64,000 nucleotides of DNA from Leptolyngbyaceae cyanobacterium clean351 (GCA_027451865.1 DAIDHW010000001.1:620353-684352); one strand, 5' to 3'. Positions 37,263 through 46,569 are shown, numbered from the stretch's first letter. Numbers and translations: made by a program. Notes: generated from the letters alone by a model not told the origin.

Positions 37263-38449
37263 GGGTCTATACCTGGCTTGAGTCGGCCATGAAGACCCTA
37301 GAGCGCGCCCATTGGGGCCGGCATGTCCTTGCCCTGGGGGACCGCCCGGGGCCGATAGTCCACCTGCAGGGACAACCCCTAGTCAACTTTGCCAGCAATG
37401 ACTACCTGGGCTTGGCGGGGGATGAGCGGCTCCTCGAGGCTGCCGTCGAGGCCGCCCGCCGTTATGGCACTGGGGCGACCGGCTCACGCCTACTCAGTGG
37501 TCAGCGGGAGATTCACCGGGAACTCGAGGAGGCCTTGGCGAAGCTGAAGCAAACCGAGGCCGCCCTGGTATTCAGTTCCGGCTACTTGGCAAACCTGGGA
37601 ACGATCGCCGCTCTGGTGGGTCCCCGGGACCTAATCCTCGCGGATCAGTACAATCATTCGAGCCTAAAAAACGGGGCCCGCCTGAGTGGAGCCCGCGTCA
37701 TCTCTTACCCCCACGGCGACACCACCTCCCTCCAGACAAGCCTAGAGCAGCACCGCAACCAGTACCGGCGTTGCCTGATCCTGACGGACGGCGTATTCAG
37801 CATGGACGGAGACCTGTGTCCCCTGCCAGTCATCCTGGACCTGGCCGCTCGCTTCCAGGTCATGGTCCTAGTCGATGACGCCCACGCCACAGGAGTGCTC
37901 GGGGCCAGGGGAGCGGGAAGCCTGGAGTTTTGGGGCTGCTCTGGTCAGGAGGTAGTGCAAGTGGGCACCTTGAGCAAAGCCCTAGGGAGTCTGGGGGGGT
38001 TTGTAGCCGGTTCTAGGCTCCTGATTGAATTTCTGCGCCACCGAGCCGCCACCTGGATTTACAGCACCGGCCTCTCACCGGCGGATGCGGGAGCAGCCCT
38101 AGCGGGAGTGCAGCTCCTCGGTGCAGAACCCCAACGTCGAGAGCGGCTGTGGAGCCTGCGCGGGGAGCTGCAGCAACTTCTAGCCGCCATGCCTCCTGCC
38201 TGGGAACTTACCCCCCTCCCTTCCCAATCGCCAATCCTCTGTTGGGGGGTGGCTAGTCCTGAACGGGCCCTGGCTTGGGGAAAGGCGCTGCGAGAGCGGG
38301 GGATTTTGGCCGCCGTGGTGCGCCCCCCCACGGTCCCGACTAGTCGGCTGCGGCTGAGTCTGATGGCCAACCACACCCGCACCCATTTAGAACATTTGAC
38401 CGAAGCTCTGCGGGTCAGTCCGGAGGAGGGACAATCCGTGCTATCTTAG
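37250..38449 (+). CDS. bioF: 8-amino-7-oxononanoate synthase (BioF)
   Basis: A PLP-dependent alpha-oxoamine synthase of 399 residues that joins pimeloyl thioester and alanine in biotin synthesis. It has NFASNDYLGLAGDERL, ATGSRLLSGQREIH, VLVDDAHATGVLGARG and the PLP lysine in GTLSKALGSLGGF. GTG at 37250 is used because YTWLESAMKTLERAHW resembles family N-termini; ATG at 37289 is the alternative. A BioU candidate at 1870 would act on the product. Confidence 0.9.
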   Translation: MSDLGVYTWLESAMKTLERAHWGRHVLALGDRPGPIVHLQGQPLVNFASNDYLGLAGDERLLEAAVEAARRYGTGATGSRLLSGQREIHRELEEALAKLKQTEAALVFSSGYLANLGTIAALVGPRDLILADQYNHSSLKNGARLSGARVISYPHGDTTSLQTSLEQHRNQYRRCLILTDGVFSMDGDLCPLPVILDLAARFQVMVLVDDAHATGVLGARGAGSLEFWGCSGQEVVQVGTLSKALGSLGGFVAGSRLLIEFLRHRAATWIYSTGLSPADAGAALAGVQLLGAEPQRRERLWSLRGELQQLLAAMPPAWELTPLPSQSPILCWGVASPERALAWGKALRERGILAAVVRPPTVPTSRLRLSLMANHTRTHLEHLTEALRVSPEEGQSVLS

Positions 38450-38488
38450 GCGGGGTGCAAGTAGAGAAGCGCAGAGACCACTAAAACT

Positions 38489-38989
38489 ATGACTCTTATC
38501 GACACTCAGGGGCGACTGTTTGGCAAGGTTAGCATTCTCGATGCGGGGGCAGCCTTAGTAATTCTCTTAGTAATTGTGGGGATAGTCTTTGCCCACGCCC
38601 CCCAGGTCCTGGGTAGCACCAAACCCGTGGAGGTAGATGTGGTGGTTAGGGGTCTACAGGCCAGCCATCCGCACCAACTTTTCCATCCCGGTGATAAGGC
38701 CAACCTAATCATCCGCAACCAACCCTACGGACAAATCGGCATCAAAGCAGTGCAGATGCTCCCCCGCACCGTCGCTGCTCCCCAACCTAACGGCTCCCTC
38801 AAGGCCTTGCCGGACCCCCGGCCGGAAATGCAGATCGTCAACGACTTCGTAATCACCCTAGCCGGCAACGCTACCATGACTAAACATGGGCCAGTATTGG
38901 GCAACAGCGACATCAAGGTGGGTACCCAGGTGGAGTTAGAAGGATTCTTGTTTGACTTTAATGGCAGTGTCATCGATGTTCGGATCTAG
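38489..38989 (+). CDS. DUF4330 domain protein
   Basis: This 166-residue protein starts MTLIDTQGRLFGKVSILDAG, followed by a membrane segment (AALVILLVIVGIVFAH) and a beta-rich exported domain (VEVDVVVRGLQASHPHQLFH; VGTQVELEGFLFDFNGSVID). This is the standard layout of DUF4330, common in cyanobacteria. Function is unknown. Confidence 0.85.
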   Translation: MTLIDTQGRLFGKVSILDAGAALVILLVIVGIVFAHAPQVLGSTKPVEVDVVVRGLQASHPHQLFHPGDKANLIIRNQPYGQIGIKAVQMLPRTVAAPQPNGSLKALPDPRPEMQIVNDFVITLAGNATMTKHGPVLGNSDIKVGTQVELEGFLFDFNGSVIDVRI

Positions 38990-39051
38990 CCCTGAGGTAG
39001 AATGGCTGGTGTCGGGCCAGCTGTCCTGACTGTCCCCCATAAAGGAATCCT

Positions 39052-39651
39052 ATGGCTTTTACTCAACCTGCTCTTCCCTACGACGTCAATGCCCTAGAAC
39101 CCTATATGTCGGCAAAGACTTTCGAGTTTCACTACGGGAAGCACCACGCCGCCTACGTAACCAACCTGAACAATTTACTCAAGGACAAAGCCCTAGGCAA
39201 CGAGCCCCTAGAAGAGGTGATTAAAGTCAGTGCCCAAGACCCCAGTTTAGCGGGGGTGTTCAATAACGCTGCCCAAACCTGGAACCACAGTTTCTTCTGG
39301 AACTGCCTGAAGCCAGGGGGAGGGGGAGCGCCCACCGGGGACTTGGCGGCTAAAATCAGCAGTGCCTTTGGCAGTTTTGAGCAGTTTGTCAGTGAGTTCA
39401 AAACCGCTGCCGCCACGCAGTTTGGGAGTGGCTGGGCTTGGCTAGTCCTCGAGGGTGATACCCTAAAAGTGACCAAGACCGGCAATGCTGGTAACCCCAT
39501 GGTCCAGGGTCAAACTCCCCTATTGACCTTGGATGTGTGGGAGCACGCCTACTACATCGACTTTCAAAACCGTCGTCCTGACTACATTCAAACCTTCCTA
39601 GACCACCTGGTAAACTGGGATTTTGCTGCTGAAAGACTAGCAGCCGCCTAG
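39052..39651 (+). CDS. sodB: Iron superoxide dismutase
   Basis: A 199-residue Fe-SOD that dismutates superoxide in the cytosol. The metal ligands are visible in FHYGKHHAAYV (His), AAQTWNHSFFW (His) and LTLDVWEHAYYID (Asp and His). The Fe-type pattern ATQFGSGWAWLV replaces the Mn-type GSGW context. A possible -10 TAGAAT lies at 38998-39003, and AAGGAAT precedes the ATG. Confidence 0.95.
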   Translation: MAFTQPALPYDVNALEPYMSAKTFEFHYGKHHAAYVTNLNNLLKDKALGNEPLEEVIKVSAQDPSLAGVFNNAAQTWNHSFFWNCLKPGGGGAPTGDLAAKISSAFGSFEQFVSEFKTAAATQFGSGWAWLVLEGDTLKVTKTGNAGNPMVQGQTPLLTLDVWEHAYYIDFQNRRPDYIQTFLDHLVNWDFAAERLAAA

Positions 39652-39659
39652 GAGATAGC

Positions 39660-39698
39660 GCCGGTCCTGGACCAGACTTTCTCGATCCAGGACCCGGC
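39660..39698 (+). terminator. Stem-loop after sodB
   Basis: A strong imperfect inverted repeat GCCGGTCCTGGA / TCCAGGACCCGGC, with one bulged base, encloses a 14-base loop. It begins 9 bases after the sodB stop. No T-run follows, so it is a candidate terminator or 3'-end stabiliser of the sodB mRNA. Confidence 0.55.
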
Positions 39699-39754
39699 CC
39701 CAGGGAATAAGGCAAAATACCCATCAGAGGATTTACCCAGGCATCGGAGTGCCC

Positions 39755-40195
39755 ATGATATTTTCAGCCCTGACCAACACGCTACTTAAGGCTAAGGACA
39801 CCCAGGGGTTGACCTTCACCGCCCTAGGCCACCTGCTTGAACGGGATGAGGTGTGGGTGGCGGCTTTATTCTACGGTCAAGCAAGGGCGAGCGAGGCTGA
39901 AGCTAAAACACTGCTGGCAGCCTTGGGACTGGAAATGTCTCTGGTAGGGGAACTAACGGCCTACCCCACTAAGGGTTTAGGCCCGGTTGTACCCACTGAC
40001 CCCCTGATCTACCGCTTCTACGAAATCCTGCAGGTGTACGGTTTTCCCTTGAAGGCAGTCATCCAGGAGCAGTTTGGGGACGGGATCATGAGTGCGATCG
40101 ATTTCACCCTTGGAGTCGAAAGGGAAGCTGACCCCCAGGGGGACCGGGTAAAAATCACCATGTCCGGTAAGTTCCTGCCCTACAAAAAGTGGTAA
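39755..40195 (+). CDS. cynS: Cyanate hydratase (cyanase)
   Basis: This ~146-residue protein converts cyanate and bicarbonate to ammonia and CO2. It shows the N-terminal helix bundle and the C-terminal catalytic part [15 protein letters not shown] (Arg and Glu of the active site), [14 protein letters not shown] (Ser) and [15 protein letters not shown] at the end. ATG at 39755 is used; GTG at 39749 would add two residues. No cyanate transporter genes adjoin. Confidence 0.93.
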   Translation: MIFSALTNTLLKAKDTQGLTFTALGHLLERDEVWVAALFYGQARASEAEAKTLLAALGLEMSLVGELTAYPTKGLGPVVPTDPLIYRFYEILQVYGFPLKAVIQEQFGDGIMSAIDFTLGVEREADPQGDRVKITMSGKFLPYKKW

Positions 40196-40199
40196 CCCC

Positions 40200-40652
40200 C
40201 TAGGGGGGACTCTTGGCCATTAACCGGAGGAGCACGGCCTGAATCCGCTGTCTTAGGTGCGGGTCACGCTCCTGAGTAAGGGTGATTCGATTAAACTCCC
40301 GAGCGCTCAAACCGTTGCCCTCTACCAGGGTTTTAGATTGCCGGCAATAACCAAGGACCACCCGCCTTACAGGTGGAGATAGCTGTTGGATCCGGTCCAC
40401 TTGAGTACACAGAATAGCCGGCAGGTCTTGCCGCTTAAGGAGATTCCGGACCTCCCGTAAAGCCACCCGGCGGATAGTTTCGATCGCAAGCACTGCCCGG
40501 GCGTAGCTAGTCACCTCCCGGTCACTGAAAGTCTGGGCTCGAACTAGCCTGGGGTGACCAAGGAAGGTAACTAACCACCCCAGTACCAGCCCGGTCGTAA
40601 CCTTTAACCACACCCGCCGACCCCAATTCCCATTCCACCTGGAGCTGGTCAT
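40200..40652 (-). CDS. Exported DUF4168-like protein
   Basis: This 150-residue protein has an N-terminal signal or anchor (RRVWLKVTTGLVLGWLVTFL then HPRLVRAQ). Helical regions REVTSYARAVLAIETIRRVA and LSAREFNRITLTQERDPHLR resemble DUF4168 (periplasmic, four-helix). Function is unknown. It converges on cynS with 4 bases between stops. Confidence 0.65.
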   Translation of the reverse strand: MTSSRWNGNWGRRVWLKVTTGLVLGWLVTFLGHPRLVRAQTFSDREVTSYARAVLAIETIRRVALREVRNLLKRQDLPAILCTQVDRIQQLSPPVRRVVLGYCRQSKTLVEGNGLSAREFNRITLTQERDPHLRQRIQAVLLRLMAKSPP

Positions 40653-40670
40653 GTCGCCCTGAGAATCTAT

Positions 40671-41642
40671 TCAAGACATAAGACAGAGTTCGACTATTTT
40701 AGTTTCCCAAGTGGGTAATTCAGGAGATCCCTGTTTGAGGCTCAGTTCCAATTCCAACAGTTTGGCCAATAACCACCGCAGGCGCCCAGAGGGGAGCTGC
40801 CGCACCTCCTCGGCCAGGTGGGGGACCCGGCGAGGATTCCCCACCTCCACCTCCCGGGCAATGCCCTGGTTATCCTGCTCCCCATCCTCAAGGATCAGTT
40901 TGACCCATAACCAAGTGCGCACCTGACTAGTGAGGGTAGCCAAAATGCGCAGACTCGGTTCATTTCTAGCCAGGAGGTGGCGGATTAGGGTCAGGGCTTG
41001 GGGGCAGTCCTGAGCGAGAATAGCCTTAGCCAGGTGGAGACTATTTTGAGAGGTACCCGTCACCAAGGCCGTCACCGCCTCCCCAGTTAAGGGATGGACA
41101 GCACCGTAAAGGCTGAGCTTTTCTAACTCCATTTCTAGCTGACGGCTGCTGTTACCGACCGCCTGGGCGACCATGTCAGCTAGGGGCAAGCTGAGGGACA
41201 AGCCCTTAGCCCGGGCTCGCTGCTGCACCCGGGCCCGGATCTGGTCCGTTTGCCAAGGGGAAAGCAGGGCAAACTCCTCCCACTGCCCATGGGCCTGCAG
41301 CCACTTCACCAGCTTGAGGCGCGCATCTGGTTTCGGGCCGCTAGTAAACAACAACACCGTGGAGGTTGGCAGCTGGGCCAGCCGGGCCTCCAGGTCAGCC
41401 TGGCCTTTGTCTGCCCCCAATTGGTTCCAGTTGCACTCAGCCAACCAAACTAGACGACAACCGCCGCCAAAGGGAGGCACCTGGGCTTCCCCTAGGGCCT
41501 GCAGCAAAGCCCCAGATTGCTCCCCGGGGATCCGTTGGCAGTTAAAATTGATAAAGTCTGGATGTAAGACCTGTTGTTGGAGAGTCTTGACCGCCTGGGC
41601 CATCGCAAACTCATCTTCTCCCCAGTAACAGTAAATCGGCAT
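40671..41642 (-). CDS. holA: DNA polymerase III subunit delta
   Basis: A 323-residue clamp-loader subunit from the ATG at 41642 (MPIYCYWGEDEFAMAQAVKT). It has the HolA pattern VLLFTSGPKPDARLKLVKWL, QLEMELEKLSLYG and AILAQDCPQALTLIRHLLAR. It opens the beta clamp on primed DNA. It is divergent from the 2H phosphoesterase-like gene, 22 bases apart. Confidence 0.9.
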   Translation of the reverse strand: MPIYCYWGEDEFAMAQAVKTLQQQVLHPDFINFNCQRIPGEQSGALLQALGEAQVPPFGGGCRLVWLAECNWNQLGADKGQADLEARLAQLPTSTVLLFTSGPKPDARLKLVKWLQAHGQWEEFALLSPWQTDQIRARVQQRARAKGLSLSLPLADMVAQAVGNSSRQLEMELEKLSLYGAVHPLTGEAVTALVTGTSQNSLHLAKAILAQDCPQALTLIRHLLARNEPSLRILATLTSQVRTWLWVKLILEDGEQDNQGIAREVEVGNPRRVPHLAEEVRQLPSGRLRWLLAKLLELELSLKQGSPELPTWETKIVELCLMS

Positions 41643-41664
41643 AAAACAAAGTGGGTTACTTAAT

Positions 41665-42441
41665 TTGGACGACAATTTTCAAGGTTACCTAAATCGTATC
41701 GCTCGCCTAACCTCAGTCGAGACCTACAGGTTCCAGCTGCATAATATTCAAAATTCCCCTAAGTTTCGCTCTACTGCGGCCGGGCCCGAGCCCCTACCTT
41801 TTCCTGGCTACAGTGTGATCAGCCCCCCCTGGGGAGACCAGAGTAGTCCCCAGCCCTTCTATCAGGTTCTAGCAGACCTGCAAAAACAGCTCCAGGCGGA
41901 ACTAGGGGAGACGCTAATCACCGTCCCTCCAGCCAGCTTCCACGTCACCATCGCTGACCTGACCTGGGATCAGGCTTTTTTGGATGCCCAGGCTCTCCAT
42001 CCTCGGTTTGAAACCCACCTGCAGGCCGCCATCGGCTCCATTTTTGCGCACCCCCCCTTCTCCCCCCAGCGCCCCTGGTCCCTGCAGGCCCTGGGGTGTT
42101 TAGTCCTCCCCCGGGCCCTAGCCGTGGCTCTCATCCCCAGTGACGAGCAGATCTACGAGGAAATCACCCAGCTGCGGCGAGCTATTTACCAAGATTCCCG
42201 GATCATCACCCTGGGCATCGAACAGCAGTACGGGATCACGGCCCACGTCACCCTAGGCTACTTTGGTGCCATTCCCCCCGACTTAGACCGGCATCACCTG
42301 AGCTCACTCCTGATGGAGGTGAATCGGGATTGCCTGGTGACCGCCCCACCCCTTACCATTCCCTGGGCACAACTGCACAAGTTTGATGATATGACCCGCT
42401 ACTATCGTCAGCCTGACTGGCCGAGCCTAACCCTCGGCTAG
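41665..42441 (+). CDS. DUF1868 protein, 2H phosphoesterase-like
   Basis: This 258-residue protein has two HxTx motifs, SFHVTIADLTW (~92-102) and ITAHVTLGYFGAI (~191-203). These are diagnostic of the 2H phosphoesterase/RNA-ligase-like fold; the family is DUF1868. It starts at a TTG at 41665. The substrate is unknown, and a cyclic phosphodiesterase or nucleotide-processing activity is inferred. It overlaps the convergent hydrolase by 15 bases. Confidence 0.8.
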   Translation: MDDNFQGYLNRIARLTSVETYRFQLHNIQNSPKFRSTAAGPEPLPFPGYSVISPPWGDQSSPQPFYQVLADLQKQLQAELGETLITVPPASFHVTIADLTWDQAFLDAQALHPRFETHLQAAIGSIFAHPPFSPQRPWSLQALGCLVLPRALAVALIPSDEQIYEEITQLRRAIYQDSRIITLGIEQQYGITAHVTLGYFGAIPPDLDRHHLSSLLMEVNRDCLVTAPPLTIPWAQLHKFDDMTRYYRQPDWPSLTLG

Positions 42442-43209
42442 GAAGCAGGCCACCTCCTCAAACACTTGTTGACGCTCTCGGTCTAAGGTGATCACGTGGT
42501 TAGACTGCTCCAACCACACAAACCGCTTGCGCTCAGAACCTAGCTCCTGGTGCAACTCCCAAGCCCCATGGGGGTCAACTACCTGGTCCCGGCGCGACTG
42601 GATGGTCAGGACCGGACAGGTGATTCCGGGCAGCAGGGGCGGTAGCTGCCGGATTAGCTCATTGGCACTGCGCACCGCCCCCAGGTTGAAGGTCTTGAAG
42701 AACCCCACGGCAGTGGCCAAGCGGGCCATGGCCGGGTCGTTAATCGGACTGCTGAGGCGGGGCAGCTGGGTCACGAGTTTGCCAAGGGAGTTTAGGTAAA
42801 CCTCCAAGGGTAGAAGAGAATACCAGGGAGAGTACAGGCGCCGGTAGGGACTCAGAAGTACTAATTTTTCCACCGGGTAGTGCGCTGCCAGGTACAGCCC
42901 CAAACAGCAACCCGTGGAAAAACCGATTACCCCCCGCAGGGGATAGAGCCTCCCCAAGGCCTCGTAGGCGGCAACGACATGGGCGTACCAGGACTGCCAG
43001 GTGGAGGTGGGCATGACGGGGGTAGGCTGGTCGTGACCGGGGTAAACTACCGCCTGAACTGTAAAACCTTTACCGTGGAGGAATTCCCCCAGTAGCTGCA
43101 TTTCAAAGGGCCCTCCCCCTAGGCCGTGCAACAGCAGGTAAGCTGAGCGGGAGTTCCCGGCGAGAAAAAAGGGCTGATTGCGCAGATCTGCGGGTTGGCC
43201 GAGGGACAT
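42427..43209 (-). CDS. Carboxylesterase-like alpha/beta hydrolase
   Basis: This 260-residue protein has YLLLHGLGGGPFEMQLLGEF (oxyanion region), the nucleophile elbow VIGFSTGCCLG (~96-106), Asp in SRRDQVVDPHGAW and His in QSNHVITLDRE. The pattern fits the Est30/monoglyceride-lipase type of carboxylesterases. It lies 4 bases after trpB on the same strand. The substrate is unknown; a pimeloyl-ester role is possible but not shown. Confidence 0.82.
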   Translation of the reverse strand: MSLGQPADLRNQPFFLAGNSRSAYLLLHGLGGGPFEMQLLGEFLHGKGFTVQAVVYPGHDQPTPVMPTSTWQSWYAHVVAAYEALGRLYPLRGVIGFSTGCCLGLYLAAHYPVEKLVLLSPYRRLYSPWYSLLPLEVYLNSLGKLVTQLPRLSSPINDPAMARLATAVGFFKTFNLGAVRSANELIRQLPPLLPGITCPVLTIQSRRDQVVDPHGAWELHQELGSERKRFVWLEQSNHVITLDRERQQVFEEVACFLAEG

Positions 43210-43213
43210 AGGC

Positions 43214-44443
43214 TTAGGTGGGAGAACCCAAATCCCCGAGGGCTTTTACAACTGTCTGCACGTCCTTATCACCTCGTCCTGAGCAGTTGATCACTAGACG
43301 GGGATTGCCTGGGAGTTGAGGCGCTAGGGTTTCTAGGTAGGCAATGGCGTGGGCAGTCTCTAGGGCGGGAATGATTCCTTCCAGGCGTGAGAGCCGTTGG
43401 AAGGCCGCCAAAGCCTCCTGGTCAGTGACGCTGGCGTACTGGGCGCGGCCACTATCCTTGAGGAAGCTGTGCTCCGGGCCGACCCCGGGGTAGTCCAGGC
43501 CCGCACTAATGGAGTGGGCTTCTAGGACTTGGCCGTACTCATCCTGGAGTAGGTAGCTCATGGCCCCATGTAGAACCCCCAGCTTACCGAGGGTGAGGGT
43601 GGCCGCATGCTTATCCGTGCCGAGCCCCTGGCCGGCTGCCTCCACCCCAATGAGGGTGACTCCCGGTTCCCCCATAAACTCATGAAACAAACCCATGGCA
43701 TTGGAGCCACCCCCCACACAGGCTAGGAGCAGGTCAGGCAAGCCCCCCCACAGGTCCAAGCACTGCTGGCGGGTTTCCTTGCCAATCACGGCCTGAAAGT
43801 CTCGCACCATCATGGGGTAGGGATGGGGACCGGCCACGGAACCGAGGATGTAGTGGGTGTGCTCAACGTTGGTAACCCAGTCCCGAATTGCCTCGGAGGT
43901 GGCATCCTTGAGGGTGCCAGTACCCGCAGCTACCGGCTGGACTTGGGCCCCGAGCAGCCGCATGCGAAACACGTTTAGAGCTTGGCGCTCCATATCGTGC
44001 ACACCCATGTACACCACACACTCAAGACCAAACCGCGCACAGACCGTGGCAGTGGCCACGCCGTGCTGACCAGCCCCAGTCTCGGCGATAATCCGTCCTT
44101 TGCCCATGTGTCGGGCGAGGAGGACTTGGCCGAGGGCATTGTTAATTTTGTGGGCGCCGGTGTGGTTGAGGTCCTCACGCTTAAGGTAGATCAGGGGGCC
44201 TTGACCGTCGGGCCGGCGGTAGTGGGCCGTGAGCCGCTCGGCAAAGTAAAGGGGAGAGGGGCGACCAACGTAATCCCGCAACAATCCCTGCAGCTGAGCT
44301 TGGGCTGCCCCATCCTGTCGAAACCGACCGTAGGCCGCTTCCAACTCCTCTAGGGCTGGCATGAGGGTTTCCGGGACGTACTTACCACCAAAGAGGCCGA
44401 AGCGCCCCAGGGCATCGGGTTGGGCAGAAGAGAGGCTAATCAC
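43214..44443 (-). CDS. trpB: Tryptophan synthase beta chain
   Basis: This 409-residue PLP enzyme condenses indole with serine. It starts at a GTG and shows [18 protein letters not shown], the PLP lysine in [34 protein letters not shown], the phosphate loop GGGSNAMG and [10 protein letters not shown]. Length is normal. trpA is not adjacent, which is common in cyanobacteria. Confidence 0.96.
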   Translation of the reverse strand: MISLSSAQPDALGRFGLFGGKYVPETLMPALEELEAAYGRFRQDGAAQAQLQGLLRDYVGRPSPLYFAERLTAHYRRPDGQGPLIYLKREDLNHTGAHKINNALGQVLLARHMGKGRIIAETGAGQHGVATATVCARFGLECVVYMGVHDMERQALNVFRMRLLGAQVQPVAAGTGTLKDATSEAIRDWVTNVEHTHYILGSVAGPHPYPMMVRDFQAVIGKETRQQCLDLWGGLPDLLLACVGGGSNAMGLFHEFMGEPGVTLIGVEAAGQGLGTDKHAATLTLGKLGVLHGAMSYLLQDEYGQVLEAHSISAGLDYPGVGPEHSFLKDSGRAQYASVTDQEALAAFQRLSRLEGIIPALETAHAIAYLETLAPQLPGNPRLVINCSGRGDKDVQTVVKALGDLGSPT

Positions 44444-44511
44444 AGAAATTAGGGGGTCGGAGGCGTATAGGGCCTATGATACCGCAAGGGGCACTTGGAG
44501 AAGAATTGGTC

Positions 44512-44540
44512 TTGCCTCCCTGACCGGGCTTATGTACAAT
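44512..44540 (+). promoter_or_regulatory. Candidate sigma-70 promoter for the tRNA
   Basis: TTGCCT (44512-44517) is separated by 17 bases from TACAAT (44535-44540) on the plus strand, about 90 bases upstream of the tRNA. Spacing is ideal and both hexamers are close to consensus. Confidence 0.5.
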
Positions 44541-44628
44541 CGGAAGGCGCCTTAAAAACCGGCCTTCCCCTGGTATCGCTTCGACGGCCAGAGAGAGGGA
44601 CCTCTGGTACTAGGTAAACGAAAAACTT

Positions 44629-44701
44629 GGCTCAGTAGCTCAGTGGTTAGAGCAGGGGACTCATAAGCCCAAGGTCGCAGGTTCAAATCCCGCCTGAGCC
44701 A
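44629..44701 (+). tRNA. tRNA with CAT anticodon (Met elongator, or Ile2)
   Basis: A 73-base cloverleaf with acceptor GGCTCAG/CTGAGCC, discriminator A, D arm GCTCAGTGGTTAGAGC, anticodon loop CTCATAA (CAT) and T arm GGTTCAAATCC. The CCA end is not encoded. CAT can mean elongator Met, or Ile if the first base is lysidine-modified. The anticodon stem GGGGA/GCCCA has non-Watson-Crick pairs at both ends. Confidence 0.88.
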
Positions 44702-44831
44702 TTAATCTTCACACCTCCTAGGCTTTTGACCAGGGGATTTTCCGGAGGGCTAGTACCTGTTCGGTGATTGGGGAATCCCACCCACCCCTGAGGGTCACAC
44801 ACCTCCAGGTCTTTCCCGACCATCAAGAAAC

Positions 44832-45617
44832 TCAGTTGATGCTCAGCTCATCACCGACCCGAAGGACTTTGCCCCCTTCGCTAGCCGGCACCCGGGTGTT
44901 AATTGCTAGCCGGTAGAAGTGATTAAAGCGGGACCGCTCAGACCAAACCGGCAGGGTTTCCTGGCGGCGGGTAACAAAGGTGCGCTGAAAGTCCGGGTCA
45001 GCAAGGCCAGTTTGGGAATTACGGGTGACTACAATGCAGCGCTGACAGGGGTTGACGCCGATAAAGCGCACCTTGCCGATGCGAAACTCCACCGTTCGGT
45101 CTGCCGCGGCAAATAGCTGGTCTTCCCAAAAGGCCGGCACGCCAGCAAGTTCGATGTTCGCCCGAAACCGCCGCCGCACCTCTTCCACCGCCAAGCCAGG
45201 ATACCAGGCGGCGACTGCCTCCAGGGTGGCGGTGCTGATAAGGGTGGGGCCAGGGGAGGCAGTATCGTCGGGGAAACCGCCCTCCAGGTTTTGGCCAACC
45301 GTGACCGGGAACCGGAAGTACTCCCCTAGCCAGTGCTCTAACCCTTGCCGGTCCTGATCGAGTCTAAATTGGGCTTTCCCATCACTCCCCTGGAGGGAAA
45401 CTAGGTTATTCTCCAGGTCAAACTGGGAACGTAGGGCGTGGATTTGGCAGTAACGCTTGCCATTGACGAAGTGGCCAGCCCGGTTAAAGATGGCAAACTC
45501 ACGGTCCCGCCGCAGGGCCCCGCTGCTAAGCACTGTAACTGTCTCTTGGGCAACTCGGTCTAGAGACTTAATTGGATAAACGAACAACTTGGCAACGGAG
45601 GGGATCAGATTGGTCAT
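44832..45617 (-). CDS. MOSC domain protein
   Basis: A 261-residue protein with N-terminal MOSC beta-barrel (SVAKLFVYPIKSLDRVAQET) and C-terminal MOSC domain. The conserved cysteine is in FIGVNPCQRCIVVTRN, the likely ligand for a molybdenum cofactor or sulfur. FRANIELAGVPAFWEDQLF is typical. The role may be sulfur carriage or N-hydroxylated compound reduction. It is the last intact core gene before the degraded junction. Confidence 0.87.
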   Translation of the reverse strand: MTNLIPSVAKLFVYPIKSLDRVAQETVTVLSSGALRRDREFAIFNRAGHFVNGKRYCQIHALRSQFDLENNLVSLQGSDGKAQFRLDQDRQGLEHWLGEYFRFPVTVGQNLEGGFPDDTASPGPTLISTATLEAVAAWYPGLAVEEVRRRFRANIELAGVPAFWEDQLFAAADRTVEFRIGKVRFIGVNPCQRCIVVTRNSQTGLADPDFQRTFVTRRQETLPVWSERSRFNHFYRLAINTRVPASEGGKVLRVGDELSIN

Positions 45618-45688
45618 TAGTCATTCCCCCAGGTAAATCCAGGCAACGGCTCTCCAACCCCCAGAATACAAGCCCGCAGCCCTAAACC

Positions 45689-45975
45689 CTAGAGATAGAA
45701 AATGCTTCTCGTATCCAGGGAACAACGCCGCAGCTCAGGGTCATCCCCAGTCACGAAGGTGTCACCGACATTCCCTTCATCACACTCCCAGACCGGACCC
45801 ATATCAGTGAAGTAAATATTATCAGAGCCTTATCAGGGTCCAGCCAGACCCCAGGGTCCGAGTCGGCCCCACAGGTCTTTACCGTAATCGATTGACTGAC
45901 CAGCACCACTTGCCTATTGTCCTAGAGCTGCCGGCAAGCCACTAACGATGACCAACCACGAAGTCTTGGCGAATT
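45689..45975 (-). pseudogene. Remnant of a small secreted protein
   Basis: On the minus strand a signal-peptide-like stretch (KKFAKTSWLVIVSGLPAALG) ends at a stop. A second frame then reads SQSITVKTCGADSDPGVWLD, and a third reads NIYFTDMGPVWECDEGNVGD and ends CSLDTRSIFYL. The last two frames rejoin as WLDPDNIYF if an 11-base segment, beside a repeated CTGATAA, is removed. I read it as a frameshifted gene for a small Cys-containing exported protein; no family is recognised. Confidence 0.45.
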
Positions 45976-45982
45976 TCTTCCA

Positions 45983-46339
45983 CTAGCCTAGGGGAGCACC
46001 TAAATAGAAGCGCGAACCAGACCGAACCGACCACAAGGTAGCCCAATAGGTAAACAGGTTAGTGGGGTAGAGCGGCACGGGATAGAAGCTCGCGGGTACA
46101 AAGAAAATATGACCCGGACGCCACCAGCCTTTGCGGTACAGGTACACAGAAGCGGCAATCGATAGGAGGAAGTAGGCAGCTAAAAAGCCAAAGGCTCCCA
46201 AGGTACCCACGTAGCCAAAGGCATCGGATGAGTCAATCCCCAGAACCGCCATCGCCGTGGGCACGGCAAACATCACCGCCGACAACAGATTAACCGTAAT
46301 GTGGGGAGTGAGATTCCGGTGATGGGCGCGCCCCAGCGC
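45983..46339 (-). pseudogene. C-terminal fragment of an amino acid permease (APC family)
   Basis: The open frame encodes HHRNLTPHITVNLLSAVMFA, then PTAMAVLGI, two or three membrane segments (FGFLAAYFLLSIAASVYLY) and a Pro/Tyr-rich end. This is the pattern near the C-terminus of APC-superfamily permeases, where an R-x-TPH-type motif precedes transmembrane segment 9. The N-terminal ~300 residues are missing, and a stop (46340-46342) closes the frame upstream. It is a truncated pseudogene. Confidence 0.65.
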
Positions 46340-46380
46340 TCAGACAGGGCAAGGGAAAAGAAACTGGTCATTGGTCCCAG

Positions 46381-46473
46381 GGAAGACGGATCAAGACCGC
46401 GGTCTCAGGCAACAGTGGCAAAACTGCCTTGTTTTATCCCGTCCACAAAGAGCTGTAGGGTTGACAGATCCAT
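46381..46473 (-). pseudogene. N-terminal fragment of a LysR-type regulator
   Basis: From the ATG at 46473 the frame reads MDLSTLQLFVDGIKQGSFAT then VA, an in-frame TGA, then DRGLDPSS. This matches the start of LysR winged-helix regulators, where an arginine normally stands in place of the TGA (a CGA to TGA change would do it). The rest of the gene is missing, and the sequence runs into the permease remnant. Confidence 0.65.
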
Positions 46474-46569
46474 CGTTGAATCCTAAGCATGAATCTGTGA
46501 CCTTGGCGTTGGCTAAACTTAATGACCTAACCCATCTAAATTCATGACTAATACGCAGGATAGTCATGT

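Noticed and set aside
44629-44701. tRNA 3' end as an attachment site for the island
   Set aside because: I see no second copy of the tRNA 3' sequence in the window and no integrase gene; only data beyond 64 kb could support it.
45983-46285. Independent 100-residue membrane protein
   Set aside because: The upstream frame continues permease-like sequence, and the pattern is the C-terminus of an APC permease, so it is a fragment.
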